Assembly: GCA_039029935.1 (NCBI GenBank)
Contig: JBCCFC010000495.1
Span: 1 to 9,157, forward strand
DNA: 9,157 nt
Direction: 5' to 3'
Origin: G039029935 sp039029935
GTDB taxonomy: Bacteria > Chloroflexota > Anaerolineae > Caldilineales > Caldilineaceae
The notes under the pieces were generated by a model. It saw nothing but the letters and a program-made list of their open reading frames with translations. It was not told where the DNA came from and made no database searches. Within the stretch, counting starts at the first letter, position 1, and each line of letters starts with the position of its first letter. Of the stretch, positions 1-5,407 are shown piece by piece. Made by a program: the position numbers and the translations under genes.

Positions 1-2
1 AA

Positions 3-50
3 CAGGTTGAACAGTTTGACCAGCTCGCTTATCCGTTTCTACGAAGGTAA
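3..50 (+). CDS. possible 3' end of a gene entering from the left edge
   Basis: A frame open from the left edge reads a short tail ending in LAYPFLRR and stops with TAA at 48-50. A second plus-strand frame is open from base 1 to a TAA at 106-108 and ends in GLYRGDLRA. Either could be the last codons of a gene whose body lies outside the window, and I cannot choose between them by sequence alone. The tail is too short for a family call. If real, the gene converges on the acetyltransferase gene that ends at 137. No convincing intrinsic terminator lies between them. Confidence 0.2.
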   Translation, partial: QVEQFDQLAYPFLRR

Positions 51-136
51 GAATCCGCACTGTACCAGAGTGGACTCCGGCCTTTATCGGGGTGACCTAA
101 GAGCCTAACTGTTCGTGTTCACCCTCTTTCTGACCA

Positions 137-664
137 TTACACAAAGACCAATTTGTCGTGGGCACTGGCTTCGTGTGGATATTTCATGCGGAATTGCCCT
201 CGACGCGTAAAGCCGATTTTGTGTGCCAACTGTTGCGAGGCAATGTTTTTCTCGTTGATCCACAGTTCGACCTGTGTTAGGTCCATGCCTGATGGTGAAA
301 AGCCATAGGCTAAGGTAGCGCGTACCGCCTCTGTCATATAGCCTTGTTGCCAGTAATCGGGATGTAAATAATAGCCCATCCCAGGAATACCAGGGTTGCC
401 AATATAGCCAACCATACCAATCGCCGGCCCGCCTTCTTCTGTGTCTTCAGACAGACAGATGGCCCACTTGAAGGTGGAATGGCTTAATTCTTGTGCAAGC
501 TTCTCCTTGGTTTGGGCAAGCGTTGTGTGTGGTGGTGAGTCCATAAAACGCATGGCTTCTGGATGGCTATAGAAAACATGAAGGTCCTCCGCATCTGTGC
601 GTACAAGGGGCCGCAATACAAGTCGCTCAGTCTTGATGATGTGATTATTATAGTCTGATGGCAT
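137..664 (-). CDS. GNAT family N-acetyltransferase (RimJ/RimL-like)
   Basis: The 175-residue product has the length and layout of RimJ/RimL-type GNAT enzymes, which transfer an acetyl group from acetyl-CoA to an amine (protein N-terminus, amino sugar, polyamine or drug). Visible marks are the N-terminal strand TERLVLRPL (residues 12-20), the acetyl-CoA pyrophosphate-binding motif around WQQGYMTEAV (105-114), and the NxxS helix plus IGF strand (N140, S143, 150-152) typical of this branch. The frame stays open upstream to 838, but that extension lies inside the neighbouring gene. The start at 664 is preferred because AGGA sits 8 bp upstream and the family's first strand follows at once. Only 20 bp separate it from the stop of the upstream gene, so it is probably co-transcribed with it. 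The substrate cannot be read from the sequence. Confidence 0.85.
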   Translation of the reverse strand: MPSDYNNHIIKTERLVLRPLVRTDAEDLHVFYSHPEAMRFMDSPPHTTLAQTKEKLAQELSHSTFKWAICLSEDTEEGGPAIGMVGYIGNPGIPGMGYYLHPDYWQQGYMTEAVRATLAYGFSPSGMDLTQVELWINEKNIASQQLAHKIGFTRRGQFRMKYPHEASAHDKLVFV

Positions 665-684
665 ATATTCAATCCTATCTATTG

Positions 685-1362
685 TTATTTTACTAAGCCA
701 CGTATAATGGACTTCAAGGCCTTTAAGATGATGACTATTGTAAAAATATCTTCGCGGACGGCCAGATAGGGTAGGCTGATACAATACTCTTTGCCTTGTA
801 GCACAATAAAATACCAATTGACGCCTCTGACATAGCATCCATAAATAGGATGTTCCTGGTCATTTAGCTCCTGTGCAACTAACATGGCCGCCAGTACTTG
901 ACCCGCAGGATCTCCTTCCGGGTCCTGCTCTCGCTTATACTCTTGAAAACAGAAATAGGGTTTCTCTGGTACACGCTTACCAGATGCAATTATACCGTCT
1001 GGTTTACCACTTAAAACCACTTTGTCCACGATACCTGTAAATGAACGTTGGGTGAAAAAATTAAATTTTTTATCTGAGTAATCCACAAATGACAGCAATG
1101 GTGCAATGAAGCCAAAGGCTAATTCATCCTCATTCCAATCATGAACATGTGCAATCAGCCTTTTTTGTAGATGCAAGAGCTTTTGGCGATCATAGTCTGA
1201 GATATTACCATCTACATCGTCGGGCTGGGTTGATAGCCATTCAGTCAATGCTAACATCTGTTCAACTTGCTCCAAACCAAATGTTTTCTCTAGTTTTTGT
1301 AGTGTACATTCTTTAAAATTAAGTTTTTTAGAGTTTTCTTTGACCTTGGCATTTGCTGTCAT
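685..1362 (-). CDS. PD-(D/E)XK nuclease-fold-like protein of unknown function
   Basis: This 225-residue soluble protein has no signal peptide or membrane segment. The central stretch reads SGKPDGIIASG (residues 118-128), then 18 residues later QEYKRE (140-145). This is the spacing and order of a PD-(D/E)XK catalytic core, with D122 and E141-x-K143 as likely metal and catalytic residues. An acidic helix (DWNEDELAFGF, 75-85) could supply the early Glu. The end of the fold would be the conserved-looking GDPAGQVLAAML helix (150-161) and a YGCYVRGVNWYFIVL strand pair (174-188). From memory, similar stand-alone proteins occur in Bacteroidota and other environmental bacteria. No methylase, helicase or cas partner is nearby, so a restriction role is unsupported. 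A GAAGGGG ribosome site lies 6 bp before the start. Nuclease activity is inferred from the motif only. Confidence 0.75.
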   Translation of the reverse strand: MTANAKVKENSKKLNFKECTLQKLEKTFGLEQVEQMLALTEWLSTQPDDVDGNISDYDRQKLLHLQKRLIAHVHDWNEDELAFGFIAPLLSFVDYSDKKFNFFTQRSFTGIVDKVVLSGKPDGIIASGKRVPEKPYFCFQEYKREQDPEGDPAGQVLAAMLVAQELNDQEHPIYGCYVRGVNWYFIVLQGKEYCISLPYLAVREDIFTIVIILKALKSIIRGLVK

Positions 1363-1438
1363 TTTGAACCCCTTCTAATTGGTCCACAACCCATTCCATT
1401 GTCCATTCATAGTAAGGACAAGCACATGGCATTGCCAT
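1328..1438 (-). CDS. possible 36-aa small protein overlapping the next gene's start
   Basis: A short frame starts with MAMPCACPYYEW, continues through TMEWVVDQLEG and ends at TAA (1328-1330). It overlaps the first 35 bp of the PD-(D/E)XK-like gene in another frame, an arrangement that permits translational coupling. AAGGG lies 4 bp before the first ATG and about 10 bp before a second in-frame ATG at 1432. The composition (two Cys in CAC, three Trp or Tyr pairs, an acidic amphipathic run) does not look random, but the frame is short and I recognise no family. It could equally be leader sequence of the downstream gene. Confidence 0.25.
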   Translation of the reverse strand: MAMPCACPYYEWTMEWVVDQLEGVQNDSKCQGQRKL

Positions 1439-1457
1439 TACACCCTTGATTAACGAC

Positions 1458-1474
1458 TCCTAATATGTTTAGGA
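1458..1474. other. short dyad TCCTAA-N5-TTAGGA
   Basis: Six-base perfect inverted arms (1458-1463 and 1469-1474) around a 5-base centre lie about 20 bp upstream of the possible small ORF. It could be a protein-binding site for the downstream unit or part of a structured leader. There is no T-tract, so it is not a terminator. Confidence 0.25.
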
Positions 1475-1480
1475 ATAGCG

Positions 1481-1551
1481 ATTAATTAACGTACACACGT
1501 TCAGTGAGCACGCCCCGTGCGGCTCTAATCTAAATGGGTACGTTATTTAAT
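1481..1551. other. nested inverted repeat in the spacer after the SRPBCC gene
   Basis: Outer arms of 14 bases (1481-1494 and 1538-1551) match in 13 positions when one is reverse-complemented. The 43-base centre holds a GC-rich hairpin, GCACG-CCC-CGTGC (1508-1520). The structure begins 10 bp after the SRPBCC stop codon. Read on the minus strand it lacks a following U-tract, so it is not a standard intrinsic terminator. It may be a processing or stability structure, a cruciform-type binding site, or a small non-coding element. The 198-bp spacer 1363-1560 holds nothing else except the small dyad and the possible small ORF. Confidence 0.4.
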
Positions 1552-1560
1552 TGCCATTCC

Positions 1561-1983
1561 TTAGCCTTGTTCTGCGCGGCTCTTTAATCCAGCCACGAAT
1601 GCCTCAAACGATTCTGTCAGATCAGGAATCGTGCGTCCAATCAACGGTAACAGCAATCCTTTGAACTCTTCACGAACGCTGACTTCGGTGATACCCTCGC
1701 CCTTGGGTGTTAGTGTGAACGTGCGTGCGCCAGAGAACAAGCCTAGTGGCATCGCACTAGACCACGTCATGGTCTCGTTGGGCACAAAGTTTGATACTGT
1801 GACAGGAAATGTGCGGTCAGGGCTAATTTTGGCGTGAGCAACGATTTTCTCGCCTGCGGCCACAGTGCCTTCGAGCTTGATCATGCCTGGATCCCATTCT
1901 GGATAACTCGGTCCATCGGTCAAAATCGCCCAAATGGTTTCTGGTGTTGCGTTAATGGTTGTTGATGCGCTAAATGATTTCAT
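1561..1983 (-). CDS. SRPBCC (START/polyketide-cyclase-like) domain protein
   Basis: The product is a 140-residue single-domain protein of the SRPBCC helix-grip fold. It opens with the family's first strand and helix (FSASTTINATPETIWAILTD, residues 4-23), followed by a YPEWDPGM segment (27-34), the middle strands (MTWSSAMPLGLFSGARTFTLTP) and the long C-terminal helix (IPDLTESFEAFVAGLKSRAE) that closes the hydrophobic pocket. Family members bind small hydrophobic ligands, and the ligand cannot be predicted here. AGGAG lies 7 bp before the ATG. The gene has its own promoter at 2102-2130 with an overlapping dyad and a leader of about 110 bases. Such genes often sit beside ArsR-type repressor genes, but none is in the window. 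Confidence 0.9.
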   Translation of the reverse strand: MKSFSASTTINATPETIWAILTDGPSYPEWDPGMIKLEGTVAAGEKIVAHAKISPDRTFPVTVSNFVPNETMTWSSAMPLGLFSGARTFTLTPKGEGITEVSVREEFKGLLLPLIGRTIPDLTESFEAFVAGLKSRAEQG

Positions 1984-2101
1984 GTGTATACTCCTGATGA
2001 TGTGTCAAAATGTAATAAACTGATAGATAAACCTTCATAGAGCAGCAGTGATAGAGAATGTATGGCGTCCACTGAGTATCAATGCACGACATTGCACCAT
2101 A

Positions 2102-2130
2102 AGTATACCGTGATCTGTATAGATCACCAA
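2102..2130 (-). promoter_or_regulatory. sigma70-like promoter of the SRPBCC gene
   Basis: On the minus strand, TTGGTG (2130-2125) and TATACT (2107-2102) are separated by exactly 17 bp. The -10 box matches consensus in 5 of 6 positions and the -35 box in 3 of 6, so it probably depends on or is tuned by a regulator. Transcription would start near 2095, leaving a leader of about 110 bases. The -35 box begins only 4 bp after the T-tract of the upstream gene's terminator. Confidence 0.55.
2110..2127. promoter_or_regulatory. 18-bp dyad operator candidate in the SRPBCC promoter
   Basis: GTGATCTGTATAGATCAC has perfect 7-base inverted arms around GTAT. It covers half of the -35 box and most of the spacer of the predicted promoter, so a dimeric protein bound here would block RNA polymerase. 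The regulator is not encoded in this window as far as can be seen. Confidence 0.5.
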
Positions 2131-2134
2131 TAGT

Positions 2135-2178
2135 AAAACGGGGAGAATAGAACATTTGCGTTCTATTCTCCCCGTTTG
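2135..2178 (-). terminator. intrinsic terminator of the antiporter gene
   Basis: A perfect inverted repeat (2136-2153 with 2160-2177) gives an 18-bp stem with a 6-base loop. On the minus strand it ends CCCCGTTTTAC, a short U-tract, about 50 bp past the antiporter stop codon. The plus-strand side also ends in TTT, so weak two-way activity is possible. It separates the antiporter transcript from the SRPBCC promoter just beyond it. Confidence 0.8.
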
Positions 2179-2193
2179 AGAAGTCGGATATTA

Positions 2194-2210
2194 TCGCTAG
2201 TCTCTAGCGA
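2194..2210. other. small hairpin between antiporter stop and terminator
   Basis: TCGCTAG-TCT-CTAGCGA forms a 7-bp stem with a 3-base loop, 18 bp past the antiporter stop codon and ahead of the main terminator. It is followed on the minus strand by an AT-rich ATAATATC run. It may protect the mRNA 3' end or act as an auxiliary terminator. Confidence 0.35.
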
Positions 2211-2228
2211 AGTTGTTAATTGTTTTGT

Positions 2229-3689
2229 TTATGAGTTGGAAGAGGCCATCATTGCGCCAGCTTCGTTACTCGCAGCCGGCTGAATAGACTTGATGCGAGC
2301 GACGGTTGCGGCCTTTCCCTCACCCAACATCTTGCGGGCTGCGGCCATTGTCGGTTGTGGGTTGACCTGTGGTAATGAAACAATATCGCCTTTGTAAATC
2401 TCATCAACTTCGTGCTCACTAGCATCGTTACCAGCATTAATTTCACCAACACGACCGATTGCCAGCTTGAAGAATGGAGGCCCAAGCAATTGACCAATGA
2501 CGATGACTGAGATGACCAGTGTTGCAAATGCACCACCCCATTCTGGGAATGTAACCGCAACACCCTTGGCTAGACCTAAGCCAACACCTGCCTGTGTGAT
2601 GTAGGTCATCCAACCCAAACGATTGTACTGTGCAGGCTCGCCAGCCAGAACACCGCCTGTGTATGAAGCGGTGAAGAGGATAACCAAGCGGATGGCAAAG
2701 ATTGCCATAGCGATAGACATCATTGCGACAACTACGTCGAGTTGCAACGCTGCACCTGTCAGTGTGAAGAAGCCAAGATAAATGGCTGGGCTAACTTCGT
2801 GAATGATATGTTCCAGGTCGTGGCGGAATTTGGTATAGTTGGTGACAAAGAAGCTAGCAACCATACAAACCAGCAATGATTCCAAATGGATTTTGAGACC
2901 CCATGTTTGGTAGCTCATGTCAGCAACCCAGTGTGCACCAGCGAAAACGCCGTAGCCAGAAGCGATAATGATGAATGCTTTGGCATGGTTGCTCCACTTA
3001 AGTGAGAGTGTCAATTGCAAGAATTTACCCAGAGCGTACCCAAGTGCGACAGACAATACCAAGTCAAATCCCAACAGTGCAATGAATCCCAAATCGACAC
3101 CAACATTGGTCAAAACAGCGTTGGCAACAGATGAGTTGATGGCAAACAGAACAATAACAACAATATCAATGACCATTGTGACACCCAAGGCGGTCTTGGT
3201 AAAGGGGCCTTTGGCTTTGAGTTCGCTGACGAGGGCGATGGTTGAGGAAGGGGAAAGTGCAATCAGGATGACACCAGCCAGAAGTGAGACAGCGATACGA
3301 CCGCCAGTTGGCATAACGCTCATAAATGGAATAAAGTCAGACATCAAGAATATGGCAAGTCCGCTTAATGTTGGAATCAAGAGAACATTCATCACTGAAA
3401 TCCACATGATGCTCTTGAGCCGGCTTTTCAACTCTTTCATGTAGAGTTCACTGCCTGCGGCAAAAGCGATGACGGCCAATGAAATCTCGTCAATAAATCC
3501 TAATCGCTCGACAGCATCGGTTGTAATCAAGTTGAGTCCAAAAGGTCCTGCCAATGCGCCAGCCATCAAGAAACCGCTGATGAGAGGTAATTTGATTTTG
3601 GTTAGTAATCTTCCGATTTCTTTTGATGCAAGAGCAACAATTAAAAAGTTGGCTAAACAGATGATTAAGATTTGACTATTTTCCATCAT
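2229..3689 (-). CDS. cation:proton antiporter, CPA2 / KefB-KefC-like
   Basis: The 486-residue product is a polytopic membrane protein with about 12-13 hydrophobic segments between residues 5 and 410, as expected for monovalent cation/proton antiporters in the inner membrane. The functional region is visible as ALSPSSTIALVSELKAKG (144-161), followed by VTMVIDIVVIVLF (170-182). D175 aligns with the single aspartate of the QD pair of KefC-type proteins. A second conserved-looking stretch is YITQAGVGLGLAKG (363-376). The tail after residue 411 is hydrophilic and has no TrkA-N/RCK nucleotide-binding domain, so it is the short form. Likely roles are K+ or Na+ and pH balance; the ion is not readable. 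Two ATG codons are adjacent. AGAGGAG sits 4 bp before the first and 7 bp before the second (3686), so the second may be the real start. Confidence 0.92.
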   Translation of the reverse strand: MMENSQILIICLANFLIVALASKEIGRLLTKIKLPLISGFLMAGALAGPFGLNLITTDAVERLGFIDEISLAVIAFAAGSELYMKELKSRLKSIMWISVMNVLLIPTLSGLAIFLMSDFIPFMSVMPTGGRIAVSLLAGVILIALSPSSTIALVSELKAKGPFTKTALGVTMVIDIVVIVLFAINSSVANAVLTNVGVDLGFIALLGFDLVLSVALGYALGKFLQLTLSLKWSNHAKAFIIIASGYGVFAGAHWVADMSYQTWGLKIHLESLLVCMVASFFVTNYTKFRHDLEHIIHEVSPAIYLGFFTLTGAALQLDVVVAMMSIAMAIFAIRLVILFTASYTGGVLAGEPAQYNRLGWMTYITQAGVGLGLAKGVAVTFPEWGGAFATLVISVIVIGQLLGPPFFKLAIGRVGEINAGNDASEHEVDEIYKGDIVSLPQVNPQPTMAAARKMLGEGKAATVARIKSIQPAASNEAGAMMASSNS

Positions 3690-3854
3690 TCGACTCCTCT
3701 ATGTCTACAGTGTGAGACGTTTGTACTTATGTAAGGTCCAGCTAGGTTGGTTTGGCCTTTCGATGTGATTGCGTCAACGGTCATTTTGGATGTGCATCTG
3801 AAAGACTTAATTTGGTTCTGATGCGATTGATTATGATTCTGGTTTATGAAAGTC

Positions 3855-3874
3855 GTTTTATAATTGTATAAAAC
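3855..3874. promoter_or_regulatory. 20-bp dyad upstream of the antiporter gene
   Basis: GTTTTATAATTGTATAAAAC has perfect 8-base inverted arms around ATTG. It contains -10-like hexamers on both strands (TATAAT on plus, TACAAT on minus), but no good -35 box lies at 16-18 bp. It is about 165 bp before the antiporter start. Operator or AT-rich promoter core are the likeliest readings. Confidence 0.35.
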
Positions 3875-3997
3875 ATTTTCTTAAACACTGAACATCCAAA
3901 TTTCTTCTTGGTTTTTAGTGTATCATGAAATTATCCAAAGAAAGATGACAATTTGCTGTCAATAGGACAAATGACGTAACGACGCATGATTAATAGA

Positions 3998-4016
3998 CTA
4001 AATGACCTGCATTTAG
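3998..4016. promoter_or_regulatory. 19-bp dyad CTAAATG-N5-CATTTAG
   Basis: Seven-base perfect inverted arms surround a 5-base centre in the spacer between the divergent antiporter and aldolase genes. The AAATGAC part also belongs to an imperfect direct repeat 31 bp away. Size and symmetry suit a dimeric DNA-binding protein. There is no direct sign of which gene it would control. Confidence 0.3.
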
Positions 4017-4236
4017 CGTAATTCTTTCGTAAGATAAGTTGGTTTACATTAAATATGGCTATTTGAAGTGATGCAGAAGAAGCCCGTAGAAAGCTGTTTG
4101 CTTACCTTGATGTGAATGAATGAGTACTTAGCTAACGAAGTGATCACATAAATGGTTCCACTGTCCACAAAAATGTATGCGTTTGTCATCTTTTTAACAG
4201 CTTGCAATTTCATCCTATGCATACCCATTTTTCAAG

Positions 4237-4265
4237 TTGTCATTTATATCGGCATCAAATACAAT
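4237..4265 (+). promoter_or_regulatory. sigma70-like promoter of the aldolase-family gene
   Basis: TTGTCA (4237-4242) and TACAAT (4260-4265) are spaced by exactly 17 bp, each matching consensus in 5 of 6 positions. This is the best promoter match in the window. Transcription would start near 4272, giving a leader of about 144 bases that contains the whole 102-bp inverted-repeat element before the ribosome site at 4401-4405. Confidence 0.6.
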
Positions 4266-4283
4266 ACGAGCATTCTATTAAGT

Positions 4284-4385
4284 TTGCAGATCGCTGAAAA
4301 AAACAGTCTCCCAGATTGCCCATCTGCGGGCTGGAAATACAGAAGATAGACAATCTGTTTTACTAGTTTACACTTTCTTATGCAA
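4284..4385 (-). repeat. copy 1 of a ~103-bp inverted-repeat element
   Basis: The 102-bp segment begins TTGCA and ends TGCAA. Read on the minus strand it aligns end to end with 6963-7065 with one single-base gap and roughly three quarters identity by eye. Shared parts are the left end (TTGCATARGAAARTRTAAA), the GATTGTCTATCT block, the CAGCCC centre, the CAATCTG block, and an ACTGTTTTTT run. It contains the hairpin CAGAT-TGCCC-ATCTG (4312-4326) and a second pair AGAT-AGACA-ATCT. It has no coding capacity, so if mobile it would need a transposase from elsewhere. The layout resembles REPIN or MITE elements. Confidence 0.65.
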
Positions 4386-4415
4386 CAAAAACTTTATTGA
4401 AGGAGAACCATAACA

Positions 4416-5147
4416 ATGGACAAAGAACAACAATTACGTATGGATTTGGCAACAGCCTTTCGGTGGGCGGCACGATACAGCTTTCACGAGGCAGTTGCCA
4501 ATCACTTTAGTGTTGCGGTCTCAGATGATGGCAAAGAATTTTTGCTCAATCCACGTGCGCGGCATTTTTCACGGGTGAAGGCAAGTGAACTACTGCTAGT
4601 CAATGCCGATGACAAAGCCACCATGGAGCGAGAGGATGCACCAGACCCATCGGCGTGGTATCTGCATGGGCATCTGCACAAACATGTGTCCCATGCGCGC
4701 TGTGTGCTACACACCCACATGCCCAATACAACGGCTCTTTCCTGTCTAAAAGATTTTGAATTTTTGATGACGGATCAAAATGCCTGTCGTTTTTATAATC
4801 GCATCGCCTATGACTACAATTATAATGGTCTTGCCATGGACGATGCAGAGGGAGAACGCGTTGCGAGTCTATTGGGTAAGGACAAAAGTGTGTTGTTTAT
4901 GGGCAATCATGGTGTGATGGTCGTGGGCGAAACGGTTGCTCAGGCCTTTGATGAGTTGTACTATTTGGAAAAGGCAGCAGAGGTGCAGGTACTGGCCCTC
5001 TCAACGCGCCAAGAACTTGCCATTGTGCCTGATGATATAGCGCAAAAAGCCTGTGACCAATGGCTGGAATACCACCGAATGGCAGATGGACACTTCAACG
5101 AATTGAAAGCAATCCTTGATGAGGAAGAGCCGTCTTATAAGGAATAA
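4416..5147 (+). CDS. class II aldolase/adducin family protein
   Basis: The 243-residue product has the class II aldolase/adducin fold along its whole length, close to the usual size for a stand-alone domain. The metal site is intact: H99 and H101 in the HTHMP motif and H165 in GNHGVMVVG. The region FHEAVANHFSVAV (23-35) matches the phosphate-binding and fold-forming start of the family. In fuculose-phosphate aldolase the sequence before the first metal ligand reads SSEW, with Glu as catalytic acid/base. Here it reads PSAW, so A80 takes that place. A decarboxylase, dehydratase-like or non-catalytic role is therefore as likely as sugar-phosphate aldol cleavage. AGGAG lies 10 bp before the ATG. 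The gene is probably monocistronic, with a promoter at 4237-4265 and a repeat element in its leader. Confidence 0.9.
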   Translation: MDKEQQLRMDLATAFRWAARYSFHEAVANHFSVAVSDDGKEFLLNPRARHFSRVKASELLLVNADDKATMEREDAPDPSAWYLHGHLHKHVSHARCVLHTHMPNTTALSCLKDFEFLMTDQNACRFYNRIAYDYNYNGLAMDDAEGERVASLLGKDKSVLFMGNHGVMVVGETVAQAFDELYYLEKAAEVQVLALSTRQELAIVPDDIAQKACDQWLEYHRMADGHFNELKAILDEEEPSYKE

Positions 5148-5153
5148 GTACTT

Positions 5154-5205
5154 CTGACGCTGGCTGTTGCATCATCCAAAAGCCAATGTCAGCTTTCTCA
5201 TTTTT
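5154..5205 (+). terminator. weak terminator-like stem after the aldolase-family gene
   Basis: CTGAC (5154-5158) and TGGCT (5161-5165) pair with AGCCA (5181-5185) and GTCAG (5188-5192). The stem is 10 bp interrupted by a 2-base internal mismatch, with a 15-base loop, followed by CTTTCTCATTTTT. It begins 6 bp after the stop codon. The interrupted stem and large loop make it weaker than the other terminators here. Confidence 0.4.
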
Positions 5206-5285
5206 CTCAGAAAATTTTTAAGCAATTTTTTATATATCTTTCAGGTGGTTCTCATAAAACCCCGCTATAGTTTAAACCAACAACA

Positions 5286-5320
5286 CATAATCAAAAAGCT
5301 AATGTAAGTATGAGATTATG
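5286..5320. promoter_or_regulatory. dyad CATAATC-N21-GATTATG upstream of htrA
   Basis: Seven-base perfect inverted arms are separated by 21 bases, about 90-120 bp before the htrA start. No consensus promoter pair can be placed with confidence in 5148-5407; a TATAGT at 5266-5271 lacks a -35 box at normal distance. The site may bind a regulator. Confidence 0.25.
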
Positions 5321-5322
5321 AG

Positions 5323-5365
5323 TTGAATGTTTCATGAACCTTCATGCAAATAAAGAAACATTCAA
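5323..5365. promoter_or_regulatory. nested inverted repeats just upstream of htrA
   Basis: Perfect 11-base arms TTGAATGTTTC (5323-5333) and GAAACATTCAA (5355-5365) enclose 21 bases. Overlapping their inner edge is a second dyad, CATGAA-CC-TTCATG (5333-5346). The structure ends 27 bp before the AGGAGG ribosome site (5393-5398). It matches neither the CIRCE nor the HAIR heat-shock operator. It could be an operator or a leader structure controlling the protease gene. Confidence 0.45.
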
Positions 5366-5407
5366 TACAATTGATTAAGGAACAAACTTTTCAGGAGGTA
5401 TACAGTA

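Larger units (their letters stand above)
3690..4236. other. non-coding part of the divergent spacer
   Basis: This stretch upstream of the antiporter gene is AT-rich and has no convincing gene. It holds two dyads listed separately (3855-3874 and 3998-4016), an imperfect 15-base direct repeat (3961-3975 and 3992-4006, 12 of 15 identical, 31 bp apart), and a stop-bounded 18-codon frame at 4067-4123 containing EEARRKLFAYLD, which could be a degraded gene end. An open frame from 4152 has no ribosome site and runs into the repeat element. Confidence 0.5.

Noticed and set aside
665..838. N-terminal extension of the acetyltransferase by 58 residues
   Set aside because: It lies within the upstream gene in another frame, has no family similarity, and the ATG at 664 has a ribosome site followed directly by the conserved first strand.
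1970..2155. 61-codon minus-strand frame upstream of the SRPBCC gene
   Set aside because: It covers the promoter, dyad and terminator, and has no ribosome site or recognisable features.
2968..3675. Plus-strand open frames opposite the antiporter gene
   Set aside because: They are antisense shadows of a clearly membrane-protein-coding strand with its own ribosome site.
4152..4349. 65-codon hydrophobic open frame in the divergent spacer
   Set aside because: There is no ribosome site, it spans the predicted aldolase promoter, and its end lies in the repeat element.
5281..5365. CIRCE or HAIR heat-shock operator upstream of htrA
   Set aside because: The inverted repeats present have neither consensus arm sequence nor spacing.
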